From positions 1,426,001 to 1,490,000 of the forward strand of contig DASYBM010000004.1 of the NCBI GenBank assembly GCA_036500765.1: a DNA stretch of 64,000 nucleotides. The letters are read 5' to 3'. Of the stretch, positions 1-8,382 are shown one piece after another. Under the pieces are notes generated by a model. It made no database searches. It saw only the letters and a list, made by a program, of their open reading frames with translations, and was not told the origin of the DNA. Every line of letters starts with the position of its first letter. Positions within the stretch are counted from its first letter, which is position 1. Position numbers and translations under genes: made by a program. Source of the stretch: Candidatus Sulfotelmatobacter sp. GTDB lineage: Bacteria; Acidobacteriota; Terriglobia; Terriglobales; Acidobacteriaceae.

Positions 1-617
1 ACCCGAATAACCTGGCGACGATGACAGATTATTTCAGCGACGTGCAGAACGGGACTCTGCCTCAAGTCGCCCTGATTGAATCGGCGGGGCCGGCGGGTCT
101 CGACGAGCACGGCTCCACTTCAGACCAATATCCCACGAACATCCAACTGGGCGCGAACTATGTTTCCTCGCTCATCAACGCGCTGATGACCAGCGTGTCG
201 TGGAAAGATTCCGCATTCATTTTGACCTATGACGAGTTCGGAGGCTTCTACGATCACGTCGCTCCGCAACCCGCGGCGAGCCCTGATGGAATTGCGCCCA
301 AGGATCTACTCCCCGGCGACATCTGCACCTCGACGACGGGGCCCGATTGCAATTTCACTTACACCGGCTACCGCGTGCCTTTGATCGTAATCTCTCCGTA
401 TGCGAGGAAGCATTACGTATCGCATACGGTCATGGATTACACCGCCATGCTGAAGCTTATCGAGACCCGCTTCAGCCTGAAGGCGCTCACCAAGCGCGAC
501 GCCGCGCAAAAAAGCATGACCGAATTCTTCAACTTCAACGTTCCGCCCTGGATGACGCCGCCGACTCCTCCCGCACAGATCACGAGCGGCGCCTGTTACC
601 TGAATCATTTGCCGTAG
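1..617 (+). CDS. Phosphoesterase (phospholipase C / acid phosphatase family), 5' end outside window
   Basis: The open frame enters from the left edge (first full codon at base 3), so only about 205 C-terminal residues are visible. They carry the hallmark of the bacterial phosphoesterase family (PF04185; phospholipase C / AcpA-like enzymes that hydrolyse phosphate esters, usually secreted): an ALIESAG...DEHG stretch, then LTYDEFGGFYDHVAPQP, where the Asp-Glu and the Asp-His are expected metal and catalytic ligands, then VPLIVISPYA and the HTVMDYTAMLKLIETRF helix typical of the family's C-terminus. The substrate cannot be told from this fragment, and any signal peptide lies outside the window. 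Downstream is a GGCGGACA/TGTCCGCC inverted repeat. Family assignment is firm; the specific activity is inference. Confidence 0.88.
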   Translation, partial: PNNLATMTDYFSDVQNGTLPQVALIESAGPAGLDEHGSTSDQYPTNIQLGANYVSSLINALMTSVSWKDSAFILTYDEFGGFYDHVAPQPAASPDGIAPKDLLPGDICTSTTGPDCNFTYTGYRVPLIVISPYARKHYVSHTVMDYTAMLKLIETRFSLKALTKRDAAQKSMTEFFNFNVPPWMTPPTPPAQITSGACYLNHLP

Positions 618-629
618 CGAGGTGTGTAC

Positions 630-673
630 GGCGGACACTCCCTTCGACAGGCTCAGGGCAGGCTCTGTCCGCC
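630..673. repeat. Inverted repeat GGCGGACA ... TGTCCGCC between convergent genes
   Basis: Perfect 8-base arms (630-637 and 666-673) enclose a 28-base interior with a CCTTCGACAGGCTCAGGGC-type word. It lies between the 3' ends of the phosphoesterase (+) and the glycosyltransferase (-) and may act as a two-way terminator or be a REP-like relic. The same GGCGGACAG word builds the hairpin at 40155-40182, also between convergent genes. Confidence 0.5.
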
Positions 674-786
674 ACCGTTGGTTTCGACTTTGATATTGAT
701 GTTGATGTTGATTCGAGGTGCCGCACTCTCGGCTTTTTTGGGCGAGAAGTAGTAGAAGTTGTACGGCGGAAGTTTTCGTCTGCGCG

Positions 787-2316
787 CTACCCGTATGCTA
801 AATGATCCCGCCAGAACTCCGGCCAGGGTCTTTGCGGCCCACCGCAAACGAAGATGTCCGGATGATACTTGCTCTCTTCGTTCTCAACGCCCAAAGAATT
901 TCCATTACGTCCCGCCAAGCGGCAGTTCGTGAACATCTTTTCGGCATCTTCGCGCGAATATCCGACAACTATGAGCGTCAGGGGTGGGGGTTCAGGATAG
1001 CCGCGCAGCCAGGCCGAGTTCGTCCGACTGATCGGCAAGGGCAGACGATAAGCGGGGCCCAAAATCTCGATCGCTCCCTGCTCGCCGTAGTTTCCGACAA
1101 ATACACCAAGACTCTGCCGCTGATCGGGCGGCAACGAATTGCGAATGCCCGCCACCGTCTTAACCAAATCGTCCCAGCCAATTTCTTCGCGCAGGTCGCC
1201 ATTGTTTTCCAGCGCAAACTTCTTCAGCTTACCGCTGGCTGCCACCGGAACAATCATGGCGCCCATAAATAATCCCCACCCTACGAGTCCCGCCAAGAAC
1301 ACGGCTTCCACGGTGCGGCGGGGAATCTTTGACAACGACGCCACCCAGCGTTCGCCGAGCACTGCGCCCATCGCCATCAGCATAGGGTATGCCCCGCCCA
1401 GATAATAGCCGCGTCCCTTTCCTACCATGAACAGCGTCAACGGGATCAGATACATCCAGCCCAGCATGCGATAGCGCCGATCCCATAGGTAGCCGATCAA
1501 GCCTGCAATCCACAGTGGCGCCGCTGCCAGATTCGTACAGATCCAGAATTGATCCCAGAGAAATCCATTCGCCCGCCCCTCGTCGACGTCGCGAGCATGA
1601 ATGTGCTGTAGAAAATGCAGCGAGATGAATCCATGCCGGGCCTGCCAGATGAAATTGGGCAGACAAATCAAAGCCCCCAGCACCATTCCGGCCCAGAACC
1701 ACCAACTGAAGAGATACCGCCGCGCACTCGTCAGCACGACGCCGCCCAGGATTCCGGCGAGATAGAACCCGATCGTGTACTTGGTCATGAAACCGACACC
1801 GACGGTAGCGCCGATCGGCAGCCACCACCGCGGATTCTCCGACTTCAGCAGCCGAACCACGAAATACGCGATCAGCACCCACCACAAATTATCGAAGGTC
1901 GTGTATTGGAACTCCGTTCCTTCGAAGAGCGGCAGCGTAGAAAGCGCGACGGCGAGTGACGCCGTCACTTGCGCAAGACGCCTTCCCCCGAGTTCGCGCG
2001 CTGTCAAACCCGCAACGACAACGAGAATCGCCTGCGCAATGACCGATGCCAAGCGCAGGCCGACCATCGACAGCCCGAAGATCGACATGCTGACCCGCTC
2101 CACGAACGGCGTGAGCGGCGGATACGGAACGAAGCCCCAATCCATGTGGCGGGCATCGCTCAGAACCTGCAACTCGTCGCGATGAAAGCCGTAACGGCCG
2201 TTGGTCAGGATGTGGAGGAGCGCGACAGCCGCAGCAATGCCGAGCAGCGCAAACGTTTCGCCCCGTGAACTGTGAGTCTGACCGGCCTCATGTTCCGGAT
2301 TCGTCAGTGTCAACAT
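787..2316 (-). CDS. GT39/ArnT-type membrane glycosyltransferase
   Basis: Polytopic membrane protein of 509 residues resembling the dolichyl-phosphate-mannose mannosyltransferase / ArnT family (GT39, PF13231), which moves a sugar from a lipid-phosphate carrier onto protein or lipid at the periplasmic face. Seen: an N-terminal membrane helix, then the first periplasmic loop with the HRDELQ acidic motif and a WGFVPYPPLTPF segment typical of the family, then many hydrophobic helices and a soluble C-terminal domain. I start at the ATG at 2316 (residues MLTLTNPEH). The frame stays open to 2679, but the longer version overlaps the next gene and encodes Cys/Arg/Ser-rich junk. Donor and acceptor are unknown. 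It stands alone, without glycan-synthesis neighbours. Confidence 0.85.
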   Translation of the reverse strand: MLTLTNPEHEAGQTHSSRGETFALLGIAAAVALLHILTNGRYGFHRDELQVLSDARHMDWGFVPYPPLTPFVERVSMSIFGLSMVGLRLASVIAQAILVVVAGLTARELGGRRLAQVTASLAVALSTLPLFEGTEFQYTTFDNLWWVLIAYFVVRLLKSENPRWWLPIGATVGVGFMTKYTIGFYLAGILGGVVLTSARRYLFSWWFWAGMVLGALICLPNFIWQARHGFISLHFLQHIHARDVDEGRANGFLWDQFWICTNLAAAPLWIAGLIGYLWDRRYRMLGWMYLIPLTLFMVGKGRGYYLGGAYPMLMAMGAVLGERWVASLSKIPRRTVEAVFLAGLVGWGLFMGAMIVPVAASGKLKKFALENNGDLREEIGWDDLVKTVAGIRNSLPPDQRQSLGVFVGNYGEQGAIEILGPAYRLPLPISRTNSAWLRGYPEPPPLTLIVVGYSREDAEKMFTNCRLAGRNGNSLGVENEESKYHPDIFVCGGPQRPWPEFWRDHLAYG

Positions 2317-2494
2317 GCTCTCCACGTACCCACACGTTCCGTAGTACGCTCTGGAGCGCGCTCTGGTTCCGACATTGTAGAGCCATCTGGGGCCGGCACA
2401 TGAGCTTGCGGGCATTTCGAACTGCCAGCTACAAGAAAAAGGCGGCGCATACGCACCGCCTGAAGACTTCGCAAGATTGTCCTGTACTCCGTAT

Positions 2495-3913
2495 TTATGG
2501 GCAGCTGTTGTTGCCGGCTTCCGTCGAGAATACGAAGGTATGGTAGACGGTATCCATGAAAATGGGAATGTACTCGTAACAGCCCACCGTGCCGGACGAC
2601 AGGGAAACTGCCATTTGATGGCTCGACCCATTGATGGATCCAGTACTTTCCGTCTGAGTCCACGTGAACTGATCGGCACTTTTCAGACCGTTTCCGGCGA
2701 GCATCACCTGCCAGCTATATCCAACCGTCTCCGACTGGCTTTCACTGAGGGTCTCCGCGGTTTGTGTGGAATCGGTTTGTGTGAAGCTGTTCACCGGACG
2801 GTCGCAACCCGTGCACTCGGGCCCGGCCAGCAGTTCGGTCACCTGCACGCTCCCTCCGGTCTGTGTCATGATCGGCACATAACGGCACTTGGCAGTCGAT
2901 GTGGGATTTGTGCACGCCGTAACGCCGGACGTATCTGCGTTCAGCGGGCTTTCAGTAGAACTGTAGCTGAGCACCGGATCCGCGGCCAGAATGCCCGCGA
3001 AATCGCTGGGGACACAGCCGCACTGATTCGCCAGCGTGCACGAATTAGGATAGTACTGATGGTTCGCGCAGATTGTCGCCAGTCCCGGCAGTGTTTGCCC
3101 GTTATAGGACTGCGGCCCCAGGATCGCCACCGGGACTGTCGTCGCTCCAGAGGAGTTGGCTTGCATTGTCTTTGCCGTCACCTCCAGCGTATCTACAGCT
3201 TCGGGAGTGCCAGACGGCTGGAATTGCGTGCCCACCCCATAAGTGACCGATGACGATCCCGCGGAAACCAGCGTCACCGAGGGATTGACCCACACCACAA
3301 TCAAATCCTGGGTGTGGTCGATGGCATTGGGATTCGAGGAAATCGAAGCATTGGCCACACCGGTCGCTTGCGCTATCGTGTCCGTAACCGTCGAATTGCT
3401 TCCCGTCGTCGACGAAAGTCCAAACGACCAACTCATCGTGCTGCCGGTGCCCAGAAAATCGTCGCCCGTCGTGAAGGTGTCGGTCCAACCTGCCTGAAAA
3501 CTGCTGCCGATTCCTGTAGTCGTACCGTCGGTGGTGGTGTTGGTGAAGCCATCGTTGCTGTAGTTGCCCGGAGGGGCATAGATGATCGAAACCACCTTGT
3601 AAAGAGGGTAGAGAATCCCCGACGCTGACACCGAGCCCTCAGGCCCGATGGCCTTGAGATAGTACTCTTTGTCGGTAGAGAAGGTATCCAAGTCTGTGAA
3701 GTGCAGAAACTTGCAACTCACTAATGTTTCAGAGTCTGAGCCCACGAAGGTATGTTTCACTTTGGAGGAATCGGTGTAAGCCCAATTCGTGTAGTTGCAC
3801 ATTTCGTCTTCGCAAGTCCCGGTGCAACTGGTGGTGTAGGTAACCTGAGCCAACGACAAGGTTGAGAGAAATGTTACGGCGAGGAGCGTGCAGACTGCTT
3901 TCTCTATACGCAT
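2495..3913 (-). CDS. Secreted protein of unknown function
   Basis: 472 residues beginning with a clear signal peptide (about residues 1-22, ending LSLAQ). The mature part is Ser/Thr/Gly/Asn-rich with scattered cysteines, including a CTGTCEDEMC cluster near the N-terminus and CTGC in the C-terminal third. That suggests an exported, disulfide-bonded, beta-rich protein. I recognise no catalytic motif or named domain. Composition and length are typical of the large secreted proteins that acidobacteria encode in number. The 3' end lies 178 bases upstream of the chosen glycosyltransferase start on the same strand; the two need not be co-transcribed. Function is not assigned. Confidence 0.7.
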   Translation of the reverse strand: MRIEKAVCTLLAVTFLSTLSLAQVTYTTSCTGTCEDEMCNYTNWAYTDSSKVKHTFVGSDSETLVSCKFLHFTDLDTFSTDKEYYLKAIGPEGSVSASGILYPLYKVVSIIYAPPGNYSNDGFTNTTTDGTTTGIGSSFQAGWTDTFTTGDDFLGTGSTMSWSFGLSSTTGSNSTVTDTIAQATGVANASISSNPNAIDHTQDLIVVWVNPSVTLVSAGSSSVTYGVGTQFQPSGTPEAVDTLEVTAKTMQANSSGATTVPVAILGPQSYNGQTLPGLATICANHQYYPNSCTLANQCGCVPSDFAGILAADPVLSYSSTESPLNADTSGVTACTNPTSTAKCRYVPIMTQTGGSVQVTELLAGPECTGCDRPVNSFTQTDSTQTAETLSESQSETVGYSWQVMLAGNGLKSADQFTWTQTESTGSINGSSHQMAVSLSSGTVGCYEYIPIFMDTVYHTFVFSTEAGNNSCP

Positions 3914-4211
3914 AATGTGCCTCCGTGCTTAACTTCGAACTTCCTCTTCCGGGCCGGCGCAAGACGATCCCGGAATGAGGACGTGCAGCATAGCGAGAAT
4001 GGCGATCGCTGCCGCAACAGAAGTTCACTTGTACGAAATTCGTAACGTAAACCTCTTCTTCCTTGAAAAATCAACTTGGTCGACCTTGCGTAGGTACGGT
4101 TGCGGACTGTGGAAATCGTCTCTGGTGTTACGAAAAAAGAACACGCTGGACCGCGTCACAACAGCGCCATGCTATCCTCGCTATAAGCGCGTCTGTCATC
4201 CCTCATGCCTC
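3914..4211. other. Divergent intergenic region
   Basis: 298 bases between the starts of the secreted protein (-) and the LptFG fusion (+). It must hold both promoters. An open frame reaches back to 3975 in the LptFG frame but codes no family-like sequence, so I treat it as non-coding. I could not pick a convincing -35/-10 pair by eye. Confidence 0.4.
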
Positions 4212-6533
4212 ATGCGGATTCTCACTCGCTACATTCTTCGCGAAGTGGCGGCGCACGCCCTGATCGGCGTGGGCATCTTTACTTTTGTCCTGTTCACCCG
4301 CGATCTGGGGCGCATTCTGGAACTGGTGGTCCGTGCCAGCGCACCGCTGCCCAGCGTGGCCGAGATTTTCTTTTATACCGTGCCCCTCGCGCTCACCTAC
4401 ACGCTGCCCATGAGCGTGCTGGTGGGAATTCTGATTGGCCTAAGCCGCCTGGCCGCCGACAGCGAAATCACTGCCATGCGCGCCAGCGGCATGGGCGTGA
4501 CGAGTTTTCTGCGTGCGCTTTCCTTGTTTGTGATGGTGGCCTGGCTCATGGCATTAGGCAATGGGCTTTATATCGCCCCTCGAGCTCAGGCTGCACTCGT
4601 CCGCCTCGAAGATCGCCTCAAAGGGTCGCAGGTTTCGTTCGAAATCCAGCCCCGCGTTTTCTACGAAGGGTTTCCCAAGAAAGTTCTCTATGTGCAGGAC
4701 GTGAAGAGCGCGCAAGGCGCGGCCGTGTGGAAAGGCGTGTTCATGGCCGACCTGACAGACGCGACGAATCCGAAGATTACACTGGCCAAGGAAGCCATCG
4801 TGGTCGGCGAGGGTCAGGACCGTTTGCACCTGCACCTGGTCGACGGTTCCGAGCACGAGACCGATCCCAAAGACGCAGACCACTATCAGATTTCCACCTT
4901 CCAGGAGACCGACATCCCGCTCGATCTGCCCTCGAGCGAGAACAAGGCTGACGAGTCGCTTCCGGCCGACGTAATGAACACCGGAGCACTCTGGCAGAAG
5001 GCCGCACGCGTCGATCCCATCTCCGCCCGCTGGTATCTGATCGCATTCCACAAGCGCTTCGCCTTACCGACGGCGTGCCTGGTGCTCGCGCTGGTAGGCA
5101 TACCGCTGGGCTTGTCGTCGAAGAAAAGCGGCAAGTCGGGCGGATTTGTGATCACCATCGTGCTCGTGTTCGTGTATTACGTAATCTCGCTGGTGGGAGT
5201 TTCGCTGGCGCGGCAGGGCAAAGTCGCTCCGTGGTTTGGGGCGTGGTTGGCGGATATTCTGTTTCTTGTGCTCGCAATCTTTCTGCTGTCGCGGGTTGAG
5301 AAACGGCCGTTTGAACTTGCCTCGCTCCGCGCGCTATGGAAGCGCGATGCTTCCGGCTTTCAACCCCAGCGCGCTCGCAGCCGGGAAAACGCCTTCGCGC
5401 GCGCCTCCACCCGGCGCCGCATGTTCAGCGCCGGCTTTCCTACTTTGCTGGACGACTACGTGCTTGGCGATTTCTTCGTCTATCTGGGGATGATTCTCTC
5501 GACATTTCTGGTACTGGTTCTCGTCTTCACCCTGTTCGAGTTGCTGGGAGACATTCTGAAAAACCAGGTGCCCGCCACCGTGGTTGCGGAATACCTGCTC
5601 AATGTCACGCCCTATTTGCTCTACAACGTGGCTCCGCTGGTGATGCTGCTGGCGGTGCTGGTCACTTTCGGCGTCATGCAGCGCTCGAACGAGATTACGG
5701 CGATCAAGGCCACGGGAACCAGCATCTACCGCATCGTCACTCCGGTGATCGTGACGGCCGGAGTGCTGGCTGTGGGATTGTTCTTCGCCGACCAGCTTTA
5801 TCTGCCCCACACCAACAGGCGACAGGAAGCGCTGCATAACCAGATCAAAGGCAAGCCGCCGCAGACTTATCTGCGGCCGGATCGCAAATGGATCTTCGGC
5901 CAGCATAGCGATATCTACTACTACCAGTTCTTCGATCCCGATCGCGACACTTTCGGCAACATCAGCGTCTTCAAACTCGATCGCGCCAGTTTTACGATTA
6001 CCCGCCGCATCCACGCCGATCGCGCCCACTGGGCCGACAATCTGAATCGCTGGGTCTACGAGCAAGGGTGGGACCGCTCGCTGCGCGGCTCCGCCATTGC
6101 GCAGAACGGCTACCATACCTTCGATGTCTCCACATTCCCGGAACTCAGCGAGACCCCGGCTTATTTCAAGAAGGAGATAAAACAGTACAGCGAGATGAAC
6201 TATGAAGAACTGCGGGGCTATATTCGCGACTTGCAACAGAGCGGATTCGACGTCGTACGCCTGCGCGTACAACTTAACAAGAAACTGTCGTATCCGCTCA
6301 TCACTTTGATCATGGCGGTGCTCGCCGTTCCCTTCTCGTTGTCCACCGGAAAAAAAGGAGCGATCACAGGAGTGGCCGTCGCGGTGGGAATGGCTGCGTT
6401 CTACATCGTCGTGACGCGATTCTTTGAGGCGATGGGCGACCAGAGTCTGCTGCCGGCAGCGCTGGCCGCGTGGTCGCCGGACCTGATCTTTATGCTGGTG
6501 GGCGGGTATTTGATTTTGAAAGTGCCAACGTAG
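4212..6533 (+). CDS. Fused LptF-LptG lipopolysaccharide export permease
   Basis: 773 residues containing two consecutive YjgP/YjgQ permease domains (PF03739). In most Gram-negatives LptF and LptG are separate ~360-residue proteins that, with the LptB ATPase, extract LPS from the inner membrane and pass it to LptC/LptA. Here residues about 1-370 form one copy (opening MRILTRYILREVAAH, with SEITAMRASGMG in the coupling-helix region). Residues about 400-773 form the second (LLDDYVLGDFFVYLG, then NEITAIKATGTSIYR). Both coupling motifs are kept, so both halves probably contact LptB. I start at ATG 4212 because the family's opening TRYILRE helix begins there. The joining segment (about 375-405) is Arg/Ala-rich. 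Fused forms are known from acidobacteria. lptB, lptA and lptC are not in this window. Confidence 0.92.
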   Translation: MRILTRYILREVAAHALIGVGIFTFVLFTRDLGRILELVVRASAPLPSVAEIFFYTVPLALTYTLPMSVLVGILIGLSRLAADSEITAMRASGMGVTSFLRALSLFVMVAWLMALGNGLYIAPRAQAALVRLEDRLKGSQVSFEIQPRVFYEGFPKKVLYVQDVKSAQGAAVWKGVFMADLTDATNPKITLAKEAIVVGEGQDRLHLHLVDGSEHETDPKDADHYQISTFQETDIPLDLPSSENKADESLPADVMNTGALWQKAARVDPISARWYLIAFHKRFALPTACLVLALVGIPLGLSSKKSGKSGGFVITIVLVFVYYVISLVGVSLARQGKVAPWFGAWLADILFLVLAIFLLSRVEKRPFELASLRALWKRDASGFQPQRARSRENAFARASTRRRMFSAGFPTLLDDYVLGDFFVYLGMILSTFLVLVLVFTLFELLGDILKNQVPATVVAEYLLNVTPYLLYNVAPLVMLLAVLVTFGVMQRSNEITAIKATGTSIYRIVTPVIVTAGVLAVGLFFADQLYLPHTNRRQEALHNQIKGKPPQTYLRPDRKWIFGQHSDIYYYQFFDPDRDTFGNISVFKLDRASFTITRRIHADRAHWADNLNRWVYEQGWDRSLRGSAIAQNGYHTFDVSTFPELSETPAYFKKEIKQYSEMNYEELRGYIRDLQQSGFDVVRLRVQLNKKLSYPLITLIMAVLAVPFSLSTGKKGAITGVAVAVGMAAFYIVVTRFFEAMGDQSLLPAALAAWSPDLIFMLVGGYLILKVPT

Positions 6534-6742
6534 AAAGGCAGGCGTCAGGCGTCGGACCTCAGGCGTCGGGTCTAAGACTCCGGCCCTGCCAAGAACCACT
6601 CAAATAGTCTTCCTTCGCGAAGCGAGGGATCTAGTTTCTTCTCTCTACTGGCAAGAACCAGATTCCTCGCGCTGCTCGGAATGACAAGAAAGGACTTGAC
6701 GCTAGCGCGGCCGATCTGTCTGAGGTCTGCGCCCGACGCCGG
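6534..6742. repeat. Composite nested palindromic element A (between convergent genes)
   Basis: Outer arms made of the repeated word GGCGTC(A/G)GG and GGACCTCAGG (about 6538-6580) face their complement TCTGAGGTCTGCGCCCGACGCC (about 6719-6740, the word TCTGAGGTC plus CCGACGCC). Between them sits a second hairpin: GCGAGGGATCTAGTTTC (about 6622-6638) against GAACCAGATTCCTCGC (about 6655-6670), imperfect by G-T type mismatches. The same two-layer plan recurs at 30460-30650 and 32255-32490. It fills the space between LptFG (+) and the propeller lipoprotein (-) and may also terminate transcription. No transposase is nearby. Confidence 0.65.
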
Positions 6743-8089
6743 TTACTTCACTGCGACGCCCCACGGATAGTTGTCCGTATCAATCGTTTGCGCTGCGGCG
6801 AGCGCGCCGGTCGCGGGCGTGATTGCGTATTCCGACAGGCTCGAAGGGGAGTTGAAATTTGTGACGAAGAGCCAGTTGTCGTCGCCGCGAATTGCGATGG
6901 CCTTGGGGCCACTGCCCGTGGCCACCGTTGCCGGATTCAAGGCTGTCAGCGCGCCCGAAACCGCAGCGATCTTTAGCGGACTGATTGTGTTGGAAAGAGT
7001 CGACAAAACGTAGACGTAATTTCCATAGGGATCGACTACCAGCGGTCCTGGGCCGTTGGGGCTGCCCGACAGAGAAAACGGCGAACCCGCGACTGGCTGC
7101 AACGTGCCGTCCGGCGTTAACGGGCATTGGGTCGATTGTGTCACCGAGCCATTGCAAATCGTGTAGGCGCTGACCCGATCGTTCTTGCTGCCGCTCACAT
7201 AGACGAAGCGGTTGCAGGGATCGACGGCAACGCCAGCCGGAATCGCGTCGGTTGGTTGGGGGTTCGTCAGCGATGTGATTAGGCTCAAAACTCCCGACGT
7301 TGTGTTTACGGTGAATGCAAACACCTGATTCCCCAAGCCGTCGACGGCATATAAGTATTGCGAGGTAGGTGGGGGCAGGCCTGCCGTGGAACAGACGGAA
7401 TTCTGCACGCCATTGATGCCGATGGCAGGGAATACGGTCGGCGTTGCGGCCACGTCCACGATGTCGAGTCCGGCTTGCGGGAGGGTCATCGGAGAAGGCG
7501 ACGGAATGAAAGGCGATCCGGCGACCTCAGTGACAGTGCCCCCGCTGCCGATGGAGAAAACCGAAACCGCGCCCGGAACGTACTGCCCTGCAGTGTTCGT
7601 CGTGGCGCGGTCCGCCACAAACAAAAACTTTCCCGCAGCGTCTATCACCATTTTGCTGGGAACGACGGGCACGCCGAGGGCGTTGCTGAACGAAATCAGG
7701 CTTCCGGCTGCGCTCGTCGTGCCATCGGAATTTACCTTCAGCACCAACAGTCCAGTCGCACTCGTGCTACCGCACGAACTGTTGGCGTTGATGATGGCGT
7801 AAGCATACGTTCCGGCCGGATTAATCACTAACGACGAGGGAACGCCGTTCAGCACGCAGACCTGGCTTATGGTGTCGTTCGGCGTGTTGCCGATCGCCGA
7901 AGCGCTGCCGCTGCCCAGATTGAAACTGAAGGTCTCGATCAGACCCGAGCCCTGACTGCCCACCAGAATCAGCCCATCGGACGATGAGTTATAGGTGGTG
8001 CCGCAAGCTACCAGCAGTCCGATAGAAACCAACACCACAACTCCGAGCAGCCACCCCAGTCGCTTCGACATTCTCTGCTTGATCTCCAT
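6743..8089 (-). CDS. YVTN/lactonase-like beta-propeller lipoprotein
   Basis: 448 residues. An N-terminal hydrophobic segment ends in a lipobox (LVAC, Cys about residue 29), predicting a lipid-anchored periplasmic or surface protein. The rest shows repeated blades of the YVTN / 6-phosphogluconolactonase-like propeller: LVINPAGTYAYAII, KMVIDAAGKFLFVAD, GVAVDPCNRFVYVSG, LVVDPYGNYVYVLS and AIAIRGDDNWLFVTN. In acidobacteria these proteins are common and mostly of unknown role; the sequence does not show lactonase activity. The start is ATG 8089, which gives a normal basic n-region. An internal ATG at 8071 with GGAG 12 bases upstream is an alternative. It is convergent with LptFG. Confidence 0.82.
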   Translation of the reverse strand: MEIKQRMSKRLGWLLGVVVLVSIGLLVACGTTYNSSSDGLILVGSQGSGLIETFSFNLGSGSASAIGNTPNDTISQVCVLNGVPSSLVINPAGTYAYAIINANSSCGSTSATGLLVLKVNSDGTTSAAGSLISFSNALGVPVVPSKMVIDAAGKFLFVADRATTNTAGQYVPGAVSVFSIGSGGTVTEVAGSPFIPSPSPMTLPQAGLDIVDVAATPTVFPAIGINGVQNSVCSTAGLPPPTSQYLYAVDGLGNQVFAFTVNTTSGVLSLITSLTNPQPTDAIPAGVAVDPCNRFVYVSGSKNDRVSAYTICNGSVTQSTQCPLTPDGTLQPVAGSPFSLSGSPNGPGPLVVDPYGNYVYVLSTLSNTISPLKIAAVSGALTALNPATVATGSGPKAIAIRGDDNWLFVTNFNSPSSLSEYAITPATGALAAAQTIDTDNYPWGVAVK

Positions 8090-8290
8090 GTATATGTGAG
8101 GTTTATCGGTGCACACTTCCCCGGCGCGGCTGCCAGTAATTCTCGCGGCCGATCGTGCACTTCTTCAAAACGCGGGAAAATCTCAACCCATGTGTGTATC
8201 AGGAAAGCGCGGGAAGAGCAAACCCCTACAATCGCTATTGGAACCCTGGAAAGGTCCAGGAGTTGCCCGCTTGGTCAGTATACGGGAGTT

Positions 8291-8382
8291 AGGGGCGGGC
8301 GTCAGGCGTCAGCGACCAGCGATCAGTGGCTAGTGATGAGTGCTCGGTATTCTGACTACTGGCCACTAAATACTGGCCACTG
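8291..8382. repeat. Word-repeat palindrome (CAGTGGCTAGT / ACTGGCCACTG)
   Basis: The segment begins with GGCGGGCGTCAGGCGTCAGCG words and contains CAGTGGCTAGT (8324-8334), facing ACTGGCCACTG (8372-8382; 10 of 11 complementary), with a further ACTGGCCACTAA copy between them. The right arm covers the last codons of the downstream histidine kinase gene, so the element has supplied or overwritten its C-terminus. Confidence 0.5.

Noticed and set aside
2317..2679. N-terminal extension of the glycosyltransferase
   Set aside because: Overlaps the upstream secreted-protein gene and codes a Cys/Arg/Ser-rich sequence unlike the family; the ATG at 2316 is the better start.
5334..6599. 421-codon open frame on the minus strand opposite LptFG
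   Set aside because: Entirely antisense to a gene with clear family motifs; His/Arg/Gln-rich composition of a shadow frame in GC-rich DNA.
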